Assembly: GCA_039821125.1 (NCBI GenBank)
Contig: JBCBOR010000002.1
Location: 112,495 to 176,494 of the forward strand
DNA length: 64,000 nucleotides
Origin: Thermohalobaculum sp039821125
GTDB lineage: Bacteria; Pseudomonadota; Alphaproteobacteria; Rhodobacterales; Rhodobacteraceae
Direction of reading: 5' to 3'
Part shown: piece by piece, positions 45,375-54,163 of the stretch
How positions within the stretch are numbered: the stretch's first letter is position 1
Layout: the number at the start of each line of letters is the position of its first letter
Position numbers and translations under genes: made by a program
Notes under the pieces: model-generated
Seen by the model: the letters and a program-made list of their open reading frames with translations, nothing else
What the model was told of the DNA's origin: nothing
The model's database searches: none

Positions 45375-47933
45375 ATGGATCTGGAGCAACGGGCCCTGGA
45401 GGAATGTGATCGCGAGCCGATCCATATTCCGGGAACGATACAGGAAAACGGTGCATTGCTTGCGCTGGATCCAGCCACCAAGCAGATCGTGTATGCCAGC
45501 GCGAATGTCGGCGACTATCTGGGCGGCACGGTCGAGGGATGGCTAGGCAGCTCGATCCAGACGCTCGGTGACCGCAAGCTCGTTCACAGCATCAACAATC
45601 TGATGGAGTTGCCCACCATCGCCGAGCGGCGCGAGCCGGTCTGCAGTTTGGAACACGGCGGACAAAAATTCGAGGCTCACGGCTTCCAATCGGGTGATCT
45701 GTTCGTTCTCGAGATCGAGCCGTCTGCCACACCTCCCTGGGCCGATGCCGAGGTCTCGGCCCGGATCAGCGAGCTTTTCCAACTCGTCAATAAACAGGAC
45801 GACCTGCATCGCCTCCTCAACATCTCGGTGCGCTGGCTGCAACGAATGTCGGGCTATGATCGGGTCATGATTTATCGGTTTGCCGAGGATTGGAGCGGCG
45901 AGGTCATCGCAGAAGAGAACACATCGGAGCACGACGATTTCCTGGGTCTGAACTTTCCGAAATGGGATATCCCGACCCAGGCCCGCGAGATTATGCTGCG
46001 CCTTCCGCTGCGCATGATCACCGATGTCGATCAGACCCCGGTGCCGGTTCAGGCCGCATCAGCGGATCTGCCGCCGCTGGACCTGTCGCTTGCGCAATTG
46101 CGCGGTGTCTCGCCAGTCCATGTAGAGTATCTGCGGAACATGGAGGTCGAGGCCACGATGACACTGTCCATCGTGGTCAAGGGAAAGCTGTGGGGAATCA
46201 TCTCGTTCCACAACTACGCGCCCATGGTTCCGCCGCCCCGCGTGCGTGCGGTCTGCCTGCCGTTCATCGAGTACTTCAATGTGAAGCTTGCTTTGCTGGA
46301 AGATCAGGAGCTTCAGGCCGCGCGCGAGACCGTGCGCGAGATCCACCAAAGGATCAGCGCAGAACATGCCGAAGGCAGCGATCTGAAAGAGATCATCACC
46401 GGTGATCCGTTTCCGCTGATCGAACAGTTCAATGCCGACGGCATGGTCTTGCATCTGGATGGCAGCTGGCACGAATACGGGGATTGCCTGCCCTGGCAGA
46501 AAATCAGCACACTCGTGACCGAAACCTGCGCCGATGGCAGGGTCGTGGCCTTCACAAACCTTGCAGAGCTCCTGCCCGACTATCAGCGAACCCCGGACGC
46601 CATCGCGGGCCTTATGATCATCCCCCTTGGCAATGAAAACGCCGCCGTCGTCTTTCGCAAAGGCCAAGAGACGCAGGTCAAGTGGGCCGGCGCGCCGAAT
46701 AAAGACATCGTCGAGGAAGACGGCGTTGTCCGTCTGAGCCCTCGTGGATCCTTCAGCCTTTACGTCGACACGGTACAGGGAACCTGCGCCCCATGGCGCC
46801 CCCTGGACTACGAACTGGGCGATGGGCTTGCCCGTGTCGTTCTGCAAACCACGCAGCAGCGCGCCCGGATCGAGCGCGCGTTTTTCGAGGACCGTGATCG
46901 TCAGCAAAAGCTGATGATCAGCGAACTGAACCACAGGGTGCGCAACATCCTGGCGCTGATTCGGTCCGTCTCGCGTCAGGCACGGCGCTCGAACTCGTCC
47001 TTGTCGAGCTACTCCGCAGCGCTCGAGCAGCGGATCAAGGCGCTTGCGGTGGCCCACGACCTCAGCAACACGGGCATGGTTGAAAGCGTCAGTCTTGCGA
47101 AGATCATCGAGACCGAAGTCCAGCCTTACGACGAAGGCGGCAGACATCTCTCGATAGGCGGCGAGGATGCCTCGATCCGCCCAGATCTTTGTCCGATCTT
47201 CGCACTCGCAATACACGAGTTGACAACCAATGCGGTAAAGTATGGCGCCCTGTCACAGCCAGATGGCAGCATTTCCATTGTGCTGAAGCGAGAGGACGGC
47301 GGGTGCACGATCAGCTGGCGCGAACGTGGCGGACCGGCGGTGCAGGAGCCATCTAGGACCGGCTTCGGCTCGACTCTGATAAAGCAGGCGATACCGTTTG
47401 AACTGGACGGAAGGGTCGATCTTCGATTTTCCCCAGAAGGGGTCGAGGCCGAGATCTGGTTGCCGCAAAGCGTTTTGGGGACAGGCTTTGCCTCCGAGCA
47501 GTATACCAGCCCGATTTCTCAAGTGGACCTGGCGCCCGTACCGCACGATCGGCCGAAAACCGGCCGCCTTCTTCTGGTCGAGGACAACTTTGTCATAGCC
47601 ATGGACATGGAAAGCATCCTGTTCGATGTCGGGTTCGAGAATGTCTCGACCGCCGCCAGCGTGCAAAAAGCGATGAACCTGATCGACCGACATACGTTTG
47701 CCGCCGCCGTGCTCGACATGCATCTGGGCAATGAAAACAGCTTCCCGATTGCCCGGGAGTTGAGGGCACGCGGCATCCCGATCCTGTTTGTCACCGGATA
47801 TGGCTCGGATCTGGAACGGCCCCAGGATATCGAAGAGATCCCCTATCTGACCAAGCCCGTTGAGTCCTCCGTGTTGGCCGATACGCTGTTTGAGCTTATC
47901 GCTGAAGCCGAATGCAGAAAAACCGTGAGATGA
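45375..47933 (+). CDS. bphP: Bacteriophytochrome, HWE histidine kinase with receiver domain
   Basis: An 852-residue red/far-red photoreceptor. The PAS domain carries the biliverdin-binding Cys11 in EECDREPIHIPG. The GAF domain has Asp198 in PKWDIP and His249 in SPVHVEYLRNM. The PHY domain has the tongue motif PRGSF. An HWE-type kinase follows, with His520 in ELNHRVRNILALI, then an ATPase with HELTTNAVKYGAL and a C-terminal receiver with Asp781 in AVLDMHLG. The PAS-GAF-PHY-HWE-REC order is a known class. It is coupled to the downstream kinase by an ATGA overlap. Confidence 0.93.
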   Translation: MDLEQRALEECDREPIHIPGTIQENGALLALDPATKQIVYASANVGDYLGGTVEGWLGSSIQTLGDRKLVHSINNLMELPTIAERREPVCSLEHGGQKFEAHGFQSGDLFVLEIEPSATPPWADAEVSARISELFQLVNKQDDLHRLLNISVRWLQRMSGYDRVMIYRFAEDWSGEVIAEENTSEHDDFLGLNFPKWDIPTQAREIMLRLPLRMITDVDQTPVPVQAASADLPPLDLSLAQLRGVSPVHVEYLRNMEVEATMTLSIVVKGKLWGIISFHNYAPMVPPPRVRAVCLPFIEYFNVKLALLEDQELQAARETVREIHQRISAEHAEGSDLKEIITGDPFPLIEQFNADGMVLHLDGSWHEYGDCLPWQKISTLVTETCADGRVVAFTNLAELLPDYQRTPDAIAGLMIIPLGNENAAVVFRKGQETQVKWAGAPNKDIVEEDGVVRLSPRGSFSLYVDTVQGTCAPWRPLDYELGDGLARVVLQTTQQRARIERAFFEDRDRQQKLMISELNHRVRNILALIRSVSRQARRSNSSLSSYSAALEQRIKALAVAHDLSNTGMVESVSLAKIIETEVQPYDEGGRHLSIGGEDASIRPDLCPIFALAIHELTTNAVKYGALSQPDGSISIVLKREDGGCTISWRERGGPAVQEPSRTGFGSTLIKQAIPFELDGRVDLRFSPEGVEAEIWLPQSVLGTGFASEQYTSPISQVDLAPVPHDRPKTGRLLLVEDNFVIAMDMESILFDVGFENVSTAASVQKAMNLIDRHTFAAAVLDMHLGNENSFPIARELRARGIPILFVTGYGSDLERPQDIEEIPYLTKPVESSVLADTLFELIAEAECRKTVR

Positions 47934-49051
47934 GTGCGGTCTCGGTGTCGCAGAATTCTGATCAGCAACGGCTCAGCGGTGCACTTGCCGCACTGATCGA
48001 ACGGTATGAGGGCGCCGAGGACGGCTGGCAGGACGCGGCCGAGCGGATTGGCCGGGACATGGTTCAGGCCGGGTTCCCGCTGGTCGATGTTGTTGCCTGC
48101 TGTGACCGCGCCAGTCAGAGGGCGGCAGGCCCACAAGCCAAAGCGATCCAGACTCAGATCCTCGATATCTATCAGCGCAGTTTCCAAGGATATCAGACTG
48201 TTCAGGCAAAGCTGACCAAGGAAGTTCACGAGCGGCGTCGGATCGAAGAGACGCTGAAGGAGGTCAACTTCGAGCTGAACGAACAGCGAAAACTTCTCAG
48301 CAGTGAAGTCCAGGCACAGACCCGCGCTCTTCGTGACCGCTATGCCGAAGCGCAGGCCCTGTCCGACAGCATCGCGCATCAACGCGATGAACTGTCCGAG
48401 ATGATTTTTGCGATCTCCCACGATCTGAAGGGGCCGCTGAACACCATCGGCATGCTGATCGAGGCATTTCTTGAAGACAATCACGAGATGCCAGCGGACT
48501 TCGAGGACCTCCACTTCGCAACCGGAACGGTGAAACGCTCGAAGAAGCTGCTGGATGACCTGATGTACTTCTCGCGCACACTCGACGAAGAAAAAGTGCG
48601 GACGGAAATTGACCTGAACGCGCTGATCCCGGAGATCATTCAAGACCTTGTCGGCAAGAATGACGAGAAAATCGCGACCTTTGAAGTCGGGCCGCTGCCG
48701 ATCATTTCCGGGTCAGAGTTTCAAATCCGGCATCTGTTTCAGAACCTGATTTCGAACGCGATCAAGTTTCGCCATCCCGATCGCCATCCCGTCATCCGGA
48801 TCGAGGATCTCAATCCCCTCGCCCTCAGGCGCTGCGGCATTCGTGTTGCGGACAACGGCATAGGTATCGACAAGATACATCACGAGAAAATCTTCGGGTT
48901 GTTCAGCAGACTGCACAGCTACGAGGCAATCCCGGGCTCCGGCCTCGGTCTGAGCCTGTGCCGCCGCGTCGCCAAGACCCATGGCGGCGAGATCCGGGTG
49001 ACCTCTGAACTGGGACAGGGTGCCAGTTTCGACGTGGTCCTTTCACAATGA
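47930..49051 (+). CDS. Soluble histidine kinase with RsbU-N-like input domain
   Basis: A 373-residue cytosolic kinase with no membrane helix. Residues of about 10-75 form an all-helical region (ALIERYEGAEDGW..ERIGRDMVQAGFPLVDVV) that resembles RsbU/RsbR-type N-terminal domains. A coiled coil spans about 85-155. The DHp box is FAISHDLKGPLNT with His164; the ATPase part has LISNAIKFRHPD, DNGIGID and GSGLGLSLCRRVA. Its core resembles the kinase at 19607. ATG 47930 overlaps the phytochrome stop; an alternative ATG is at 47912. Partner unknown. Confidence 0.82.
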   Translation: MSAVSVSQNSDQQRLSGALAALIERYEGAEDGWQDAAERIGRDMVQAGFPLVDVVACCDRASQRAAGPQAKAIQTQILDIYQRSFQGYQTVQAKLTKEVHERRRIEETLKEVNFELNEQRKLLSSEVQAQTRALRDRYAEAQALSDSIAHQRDELSEMIFAISHDLKGPLNTIGMLIEAFLEDNHEMPADFEDLHFATGTVKRSKKLLDDLMYFSRTLDEEKVRTEIDLNALIPEIIQDLVGKNDEKIATFEVGPLPIISGSEFQIRHLFQNLISNAIKFRHPDRHPVIRIEDLNPLALRRCGIRVADNGIGIDKIHHEKIFGLFSRLHSYEAIPGSGLGLSLCRRVAKTHGGEIRVTSELGQGASFDVVLSQ

Positions 49052-49159
49052 TTTACGCGCGCCAACGGACAAACACCGCCTGTCAGAGGTGTCGGTGGAC
49101 ACTGCGCAAGGCCCGGTATGTGACCGGGCAAACCATGTCGAACGCGAACCGCCACAAGG

Positions 49160-49732
49160 ATGACCGCCGTGACCGCGCGCGCTGAAATCGCTGAGAAAAC
49201 CAGAACTGCGCACGAAGCGCTGCACCATCATCCAGTCATAAGCCGTTTGCTCGCTGACGATCTGTCGTTGCCGGAATACGCCAGAATCCTCAGCGTTTTC
49301 CGAGATGTCTATGTCGCCGCCGAGGAACGACGCTGCGCCTTGGGCGTCTGGCCGGAATTCTCGCTTGCCCGCCAATGCCAGGCGCTCTGCCAGGACGCGC
49401 CATCACCGGTCGAGACGACCGCACACGCATTGCATGCCATCACAACGGTCGAGGAAGCGCTCGGCATGCTCTACGCGTTGCACGGCGCGCAGTTCGGCAG
49501 TGCCGTGATCTCAAAGCATCTGAAAAAGTCACTGCCGATGGCGCCAATGGCTTACTGTGGTCTGCGGACAGAACCCGATCGATGGCGATCGTTGGTCGCA
49601 GAACTCGATCGTGAGTGTCTCGATACAAACGCGCTGGAACGTGCGTCATGCGGTGCGCTGCACGTGTTTGACTTGATCGCGTCAAAAGCACGCGAGAACG
49701 CTGAAGCCGAGCGCCGTCAGGTGTACACATGA
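49160..49732 (+). CDS. bphO: Heme oxygenase (biliverdin-forming)
   Basis: A 190-residue heme oxygenase-like protein that opens heme to biliverdin, the chromophore of the phytochrome two genes upstream. The N-terminal helix KTRTAHEALHH contains the proximal heme ligand, predicted His18. The distal segment is seen in EALGMLYALHGAQFGSAVI. Length fits bacterial heme oxygenases of the BphO type. ATG 49160 lies 108 bp after the kinase. Context makes the role clear. Confidence 0.85.
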   Translation: MTAVTARAEIAEKTRTAHEALHHHPVISRLLADDLSLPEYARILSVFRDVYVAAEERRCALGVWPEFSLARQCQALCQDAPSPVETTAHALHAITTVEEALGMLYALHGAQFGSAVISKHLKKSLPMAPMAYCGLRTEPDRWRSLVAELDRECLDTNALERASCGALHVFDLIASKARENAEAERRQVYT

Positions 49733-49837
49733 TGATGAAAGCTGTCGCTGGAAAAGGCGCGCGCTCCGGCAGCGCAAAGCTGGATTGAACTGAGACGTTC
49801 TACTTTCACAACAGCGTCAGAGACTTGAGCGTCTAAA

Positions 49838-49924
49838 TGGTGCCCGGAGAGGGACTCGAACCCTCAAGGTGTTGCCACCGGCGGATTTTGAATCCGCTGC
49901 GTCTACCAATTCCGCCATCCGGGC
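49838..49924 (-). tRNA. tRNA-Leu (anticodon CAA)
   Basis: The reverse strand reads GCCCGGATGGCGGAATTGG at the 5' end. It has the long class II variable arm, anticodon loop TTCAAAA giving CAA, T-arm GAGGG-TTCGAGT-CCCTC, and an encoded CCA. Acceptor GCCCGGA pairs fully with TCCGGGC. Confidence 0.96.
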
Positions 49925-50052
49925 CGGAAACGCGCGCACTATAGGCAGCCGAAGGCCGGGGTCAATCACTTCCCAACGGCCACCGGACCGGGCCAGTGCC
50001 TGCGCCGCTTCGCCTATGGACAGCGTCGGGCGTGCGGTGTACGTCCCGCGCA

Positions 50053-50634
50053 ATGCTGCGACGCCTCTATGATTGGGTCCTTCGGATGGCCGCTCATCGC
50101 CACGCCCTGTGGGCGCTGGCGTTCATTAGCTTTATTGAAAGCTCGATCTTCCCGATCACGCCTCTGGTCATGGTCATTCCGATGGTGCTTGCGCGGCCCG
50201 ACCGGGCCTGGTTGATCGCGGGGATCTGCACCGTTGCCTCGGCGACGGGCGGGGTCTTCGGCTGGTGGCTGGGTGCTACGTTCGAGGAACAGGTCGCCCG
50301 CCCGCTGATCGAATTCTATGGCAAGAGCGAATACATCGCCGAGGCGCAGGAGATGTTCAACGAGAACGGCTTCATCGCCGTTCTGACCGCTGCTTTCACG
50401 CCGTTTCCCTACAAGGTCGCGACAATCGCCGCGGGATTCTTCAACCTGTCGATCTGGACACTGCTGATCGCATCGCTGATCGGACGGGGCGGGCAGTTCT
50501 TCCTGGTGGCCGGGATCCTCTGGTACATGGGCGAGCCAGCCAAGGCCTTCATCGACCGGTACTTCGGTATCCTGGCAACCGTCGGCGGTATTCTCTTGAT
50601 CGGCGGCTTCGCGGCGGTGAAACTGTTGCTCTGA
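50053..50634 (+). CDS. YqaA/DedA-like SNARE-associated membrane protein
   Basis: A 193-residue membrane protein with about four to five helices. It has ISFIESSIFPITP near the N-terminus, typical of YqaA-type members of the DedA/VTT group, and GFIAVLTAAFTPFPYKVATIAAG in the middle. Members of this group are linked to lipid carrier recycling and membrane homeostasis; the particular role here is unknown. I chose ATG 50053; the frame is open upstream to 49996. The stop overlaps the next start (TGATG). Confidence 0.82.
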   Translation: MLRRLYDWVLRMAAHRHALWALAFISFIESSIFPITPLVMVIPMVLARPDRAWLIAGICTVASATGGVFGWWLGATFEEQVARPLIEFYGKSEYIAEAQEMFNENGFIAVLTAAFTPFPYKVATIAAGFFNLSIWTLLIASLIGRGGQFFLVAGILWYMGEPAKAFIDRYFGILATVGGILLIGGFAAVKLLL

Positions 50635-51128
50635 TGAGCGTTTACGGTCGCATTCTGCTGGCGGGTCTTGGCTCGATTGCCCTGCTTCTGGGCGCGCTGG
50701 GATTTCAATATCTCGGTGCGCTCGCGCCCTGCCCCATGTGCATTTGGCAGCGCTGGCCGCATCTGGCAGCGGCCCTGGTTGCCGTGCTGGCGATGACGGT
50801 TTTCTGGCGGGCGCGCCGGCCTCTGTCGGTGCTTGGCGGGGCTGTGATGGCAGTCAGCGCAGGGCTGGGTGTGTTCCATGCCGGGGTCGAACAGCTTTGG
50901 TGGGAGGGCCCCGGCAGTTGCTCTGGCGCGGACCCGACCGCTCTGTCGACCGAGGATCTGATGGCGCAGATCATGAACGCCCCCCTCGTGCGCTGCGACG
51001 AGATTGTCTGGGATTTCCTGGACATCACCATGGCCGGTTGGAACGCGATCATCTCGGCTGGTCTCGCGGTATTGTGGATCTTCGCGGCGATACCGCGCAC
51101 GCCGACACGTCATACAGCGCCCGGCTAG
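50634..51128 (+). CDS. dsbB: DsbB-family disulphide bond formation protein
   Basis: A 164-residue membrane protein with four predicted helices. Cys33 and Cys36 form the CPMC redox pair in APCPMCIWQRW, and the second periplasmic loop carries GSCSG and VRCDE, the partner cysteine pair. In the family this protein reoxidises DsbA using quinone. ATG 50634 overlaps the preceding stop, so it is coupled to the YqaA-like gene. No dsbA is in the window. Confidence 0.85.
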   Translation: MSVYGRILLAGLGSIALLLGALGFQYLGALAPCPMCIWQRWPHLAAALVAVLAMTVFWRARRPLSVLGGAVMAVSAGLGVFHAGVEQLWWEGPGSCSGADPTALSTEDLMAQIMNAPLVRCDEIVWDFLDITMAGWNAIISAGLAVLWIFAAIPRTPTRHTAPG

Positions 51129-51213
51129 GTCGGGAGACAATACTTTACCAATCGGTTTACTTTTGGTCTCGACTCGCCTAGGCTGCCCGCACCAGCAGCA
51201 GCAAAGGTGCATT

Positions 51214-51837
51214 ATGAAACTCTACATGTTCCCGGCCCCGAACCCGCTCCGCGTCTCCATGTTCCTCGCGGAGAAAGGGATCGACATCCCCACCGAACCC
51301 GTTGCCTTGCTTGACGGCGCGTCGCGCAAACCGGAATTCCTGAAGATCAATTCGCTTGGCGAGGTGCCGGTGCTCGAACTCGACGATGGAACCCATATCT
51401 GCGAGAGCGTGGCGATCTGCCGATATCTCGAGACGCTGCACCCGGAGCCGTCACTCTTCGGCCGGGATGATCGCGAGCAGGCTCATATCGAGATGTGGAA
51501 CCGGCGGCTTGAGCGTCACTTGATGGACGTGATCGGCGGCGTCGGCCTCCACACGTTCGAATTCTTCAAAGACAAGATCGAGCAGATCCCGGCCTTTGCC
51601 GACAGCCAGCGTCGCCTGATGGCGAAGAAGTGGGCCTGGTTCGATCAGGAGATGTCGGACGGGCGCAAATTTGTGGCGGGCGACCGGATTTCGGTCGCGG
51701 ATCTTACAGGCGCCGCTGCGCTGAAGATCCAGGAATACGCGCAAGAGGCCATTCCACCGGGCCTGACCCATGCATCGGCATGGGCGGCCCGCATCGAGGC
51801 ACGTCCGGGCTGGCCAAAACCGGCTGAAGCGGCGTGA
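51214..51837 (+). CDS. Glutathione S-transferase
   Basis: A 207-residue GST. The N-terminal thioredoxin fold starts KLYMFPAPNPLRVSMFL, with the cis-proline segment GEVPVLELDDG and the ESVAICRYLE glutathione-binding acidic/serine pair. The C-terminal helical domain contains the N-capping segment ISVADLTGAAAL. Class and substrate are not assigned. Confidence 0.9.
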   Translation: MKLYMFPAPNPLRVSMFLAEKGIDIPTEPVALLDGASRKPEFLKINSLGEVPVLELDDGTHICESVAICRYLETLHPEPSLFGRDDREQAHIEMWNRRLERHLMDVIGGVGLHTFEFFKDKIEQIPAFADSQRRLMAKKWAWFDQEMSDGRKFVAGDRISVADLTGAAALKIQEYAQEAIPPGLTHASAWAARIEARPGWPKPAEAA

Positions 51838-51855
51838 CGCCCTGCCACCCCTGAA

Positions 51856-51886
51856 CAAAAATGCCGCGTCCCGGTGGGGGCGCGGC
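51856..51886 (-). terminator. Rho-independent terminator of the HNH gene
   Basis: GCCGCGTCCC (51863-51872) pairs with GGGGCGCGGC (51877-51886) as a 10-bp stem with one G-U pair and a 4-nt loop. On the minus strand it is followed by an ATTTTTGTT T-rich tract. It lies directly after the HNH stop and may also stop transcripts from the GST side. Confidence 0.8.
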
Positions 51887-51889
51887 GCG

Positions 51890-52474
51890 TCAGGCGTCGA
51901 GTTCGGCGTCCCAGTAAAGGAAGTCCATCCAACTGTCGTGCAGGTGGTTTGGCGGAAACTTCCGACCCTTGTTCTGAAGCTCGACCGAATCGGGGCGACG
52001 CGGCGGCCGCGCAAGTGACATGTTGGCCTGGCGCACCGTCTTGTTGCCCTTGCGCAGATTGCAGGGACCACAGGCGGCGACGACATTCTCCCATGTGGTC
52101 CGTCCACCGCGCGAGCGCGGGGTCACGTGATCGAAGGTCATCTCGCCCTTCGCGCCGCAATACTGGCAGGCGAACTCGTCCCTGAGGAAAAGGTTGAAAC
52201 GCGTGAAGGCGGGGTAACGCGCCGGTTTGACATAGTCGCGCAGCACGACGACCGACGGCAACCGCATCGAAATCGACGGCGAGTGTACCTCGGTTTCGTA
52301 CTCTGCCACGATCATCACCCGGTCCAGAAAGGCCGCCTTGATCGCGTCCTGCCAGGGCCAGAGGGACAGTGGAAAATAGCTTAGCGGACGGTAATCCGCG
52401 TTCAGGACCAGCGCCGGATTGTCCCGAAGACTGCCCGGCTGCCTCACAAACTCTGTCGCGAACGTCTCTTGCAT
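51890..52474 (-). CDS. HNH endonuclease family protein
   Basis: A 194-residue protein with an HNH nuclease core: FACQYCGAKGEMTFDHVTPRSRGG, then the ACGPCNLRKGN segment, giving two CxxC zinc-binding pairs and the catalytic HNH residues. The N-terminal half (LNADYRPLSYFPLSLWPW) is shared by a common bacterial HNH group with no known phage or intron tie. Met at 52474 is chosen because this conserved half starts shortly after it; the open frame extends to 52552. Function unknown, probably housekeeping. Confidence 0.85.
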   Translation of the reverse strand: MQETFATEFVRQPGSLRDNPALVLNADYRPLSYFPLSLWPWQDAIKAAFLDRVMIVAEYETEVHSPSISMRLPSVVVLRDYVKPARYPAFTRFNLFLRDEFACQYCGAKGEMTFDHVTPRSRGGRTTWENVVAACGPCNLRKGNKTVRQANMSLARPPRRPDSVELQNKGRKFPPNHLHDSWMDFLYWDAELDA

Positions 52475-52681
52475 GCCTCTGCCCCGTTTTCGGAAAGCGT
52501 TAGACCGCTCCGATTTTCCGGGCATCGACCGGCGGGCCGAGCCCTGTCGCACTCACTATATCTGGCAGCGAAGGATCATCAAGTCTCTAGATAAAGCCAT
52601 CGCTCGCCACAAAAGTGTCTTACCTGAGTCGTGCTACAGAAATGTGTCCACACCACCTGTGGATAACTTTGGCCGAAACGC

Positions 52682-52702
52682 GGGTGCGTCGCGGACGCAC
52701 CC
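52682..52702. repeat. Dispersed palindrome copy 2
   Basis: GGGTGCGTC-GCG-GACGCACCC followed by TACATCG; the same arms as copy 1 with one changed centre base. It lies between the HNH gene and the end of the esterase gene. Confidence 0.8.
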
Positions 52703-52745
52703 TACATCGCAGCGCACGGTGCAAACCTGGTCGGCACGCTGTCCG

Positions 52746-53414
52746 CTATGTCGACGACACCCCGAGTTGGTGCGCCAGAAACCCAAGGGCCAACGACAGT
52801 CCATCCGGCGCGATGCCGTGACCGATCCCCCGACTGATATGGCTTTGCACCTGAAATCCGGCACCGCGAAGCGCCGTCTCCGCCGTACTCATCTCCGAGA
52901 CGTTGATCATCTCGTCCTGATCGCCGTGCACGAGCAGGACCGGCGGTTTTGAGACAGCCTCGGCAGCCAGATCGTCACCCGGGATCAGGCGACCAGAGAA
53001 GCCGACCACGCCCGCCACAGGCTCCGTCCGGCGCGGCGCCACATAAAGGCTCATCATCGTACCCTGGCTGAAACCGACCAGAGCGGTTTGCGCAGGAGTG
53101 ACCCCCTCCTCCGCCATCGCCTCGGTCAGGTATTCGTTCAGGATCCCGACCGAGCGCTTGAAGCCGGCGTCGCGCTCGGCTTCGCTCGAGCCGTCAAGCC
53201 ACGGGATCGGAAACCACTGGTAGCCCATCGGGTTCACGGTGCTTTTCTCCGGCGCATTCGGCGAGCGGAAGACCGTATCCGGCAGATGCTCGCCAAGTGG
53301 CTGGGCGAGACCGAAGAGATCGTTCCCATCGGCGCCATAGCCGTGCAGGAAGATCACCAACGACTTGGTCTGGCCGGATTTTGCATCGGCCCGCGGGCCG
53401 GTCAGGGTGCTCAT
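52746..53414 (-). CDS. Carboxylesterase/phospholipase, alpha/beta hydrolase
   Basis: A 222-residue serine hydrolase of the carboxylesterase/thioesterase group (abhydrolase_2). The nucleophile Ser116 is in GFSQGTMM; the acid is in LLVHGDQDEMI and the histidine is in RGIGHGIAPDG, giving a full triad. The N-terminal HGYGADGNDLFGL is the oxyanion strand. No signal peptide. It lies between two palindrome copies; natural substrate not known. Confidence 0.88.
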   Translation of the reverse strand: MSTLTGPRADAKSGQTKSLVIFLHGYGADGNDLFGLAQPLGEHLPDTVFRSPNAPEKSTVNPMGYQWFPIPWLDGSSEAERDAGFKRSVGILNEYLTEAMAEEGVTPAQTALVGFSQGTMMSLYVAPRRTEPVAGVVGFSGRLIPGDDLAAEAVSKPPVLLVHGDQDEMINVSEMSTAETALRGAGFQVQSHISRGIGHGIAPDGLSLALGFLAHQLGVSST

Positions 53415-53440
53415 TCGGATCTCTCCCTTATGTCAGCGGC

Positions 53441-53460
53441 GGTGCGTCACGGACGCACCC
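53441..53460. repeat. Dispersed palindrome copy 3
   Basis: GGTGCGTC-ACG-GACGCACCC followed by TACGATGCGA; it matches copy 1 except for the first base. It sits upstream of the esterase gene, directly after the end of the glycosylase gene. Confidence 0.8.
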
Positions 53461-54128
53461 TACGATGCGATGCCCTCGCGCCGCTTTGCCACCCGGTAAT
53501 AGGCCCAGAGGATGCGCGCGGCAACCGAGCGCCAGGGCGACCACGGCTCGGCCAGCGCGCGCAGGGCTTTGTCGGTCGGTCGGTCGGGCAGGTCGAACAG
53601 GATCCGCGCCGCCTCCTGCAAGGCGAGATCGCCTGCCGCGATGACATCGGCGCGTCCAACGGCGAACTTGAGATAGATCTCGGCCGTCCAGACGCCGATC
53701 CCCTTGACCGCGGTCAAGGTGGCAACGGCTTCGTCTTCCGGCATCGTGGCCAATGCGGGGAAGTCGATATCCGCCTCGGCCAGGGCCTGCACATAGCGGA
53801 TCTTTGGGCGCGACAATCCGCAGGCCCTGAGATCGTCAAAGCCTGCTCCCAGAACCGGCGCCTGGTCTGTCAACCCAGCCTTCTCAAGCCGATCCCATAC
53901 CGCAGCGGCAGAGGCGACCGAAAGCTGCTGGCCGCAGATCGCCTGGAGCATCGCCGGGAACCCGCCCGACCGGCGCCGCAACGGCAAGGGTCCGGTCTGC
54001 TCGAGCGCCCAGGCAAAGCGCGGCTCACGCGCGGCCAGCCAGGCCGCGCCTTCCGCGACATCGGCGTCGGTCTCGATGATACGATCGGAGAGTGGGGAGG
54101 CTGCCATGGCGCGACCCTGCCGCGCCAT
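53460..54128 (-). CDS. DNA-3-methyladenine glycosylase II family protein
   Basis: A 222-residue AlkA-like base-excision enzyme. It has the AICGQQLSV segment and the helix-hairpin-helix with the catalytic aspartate in LTAVKGIGVWTAEI..VIAAGDLALQ. It removes alkylated bases such as 3-methyladenine. Two starts are possible: ATG 54128 or an internal Met 21 bp later. There is no AlkA N-terminal regulatory domain, so it is a short single-domain type. Confidence 0.87.
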   Translation of the reverse strand: MARQGRAMAASPLSDRIIETDADVAEGAAWLAAREPRFAWALEQTGPLPLRRRSGGFPAMLQAICGQQLSVASAAAVWDRLEKAGLTDQAPVLGAGFDDLRACGLSRPKIRYVQALAEADIDFPALATMPEDEAVATLTAVKGIGVWTAEIYLKFAVGRADVIAAGDLALQEAARILFDLPDRPTDKALRALAEPWSPWRSVAARILWAYYRVAKRREGIAS

Positions 54129-54163
54129 GGCCCATTGATCAAGCGGTCATCTGCCGCCCTGCC

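Noticed and set aside
19076..49924. tRNA-Thr and tRNA-Leu as integration sites of a genomic island
   Set aside because: No integrase gene and no repeat of the tRNA 3' end was noticed; both tRNA genes are flanked by ordinary genes.
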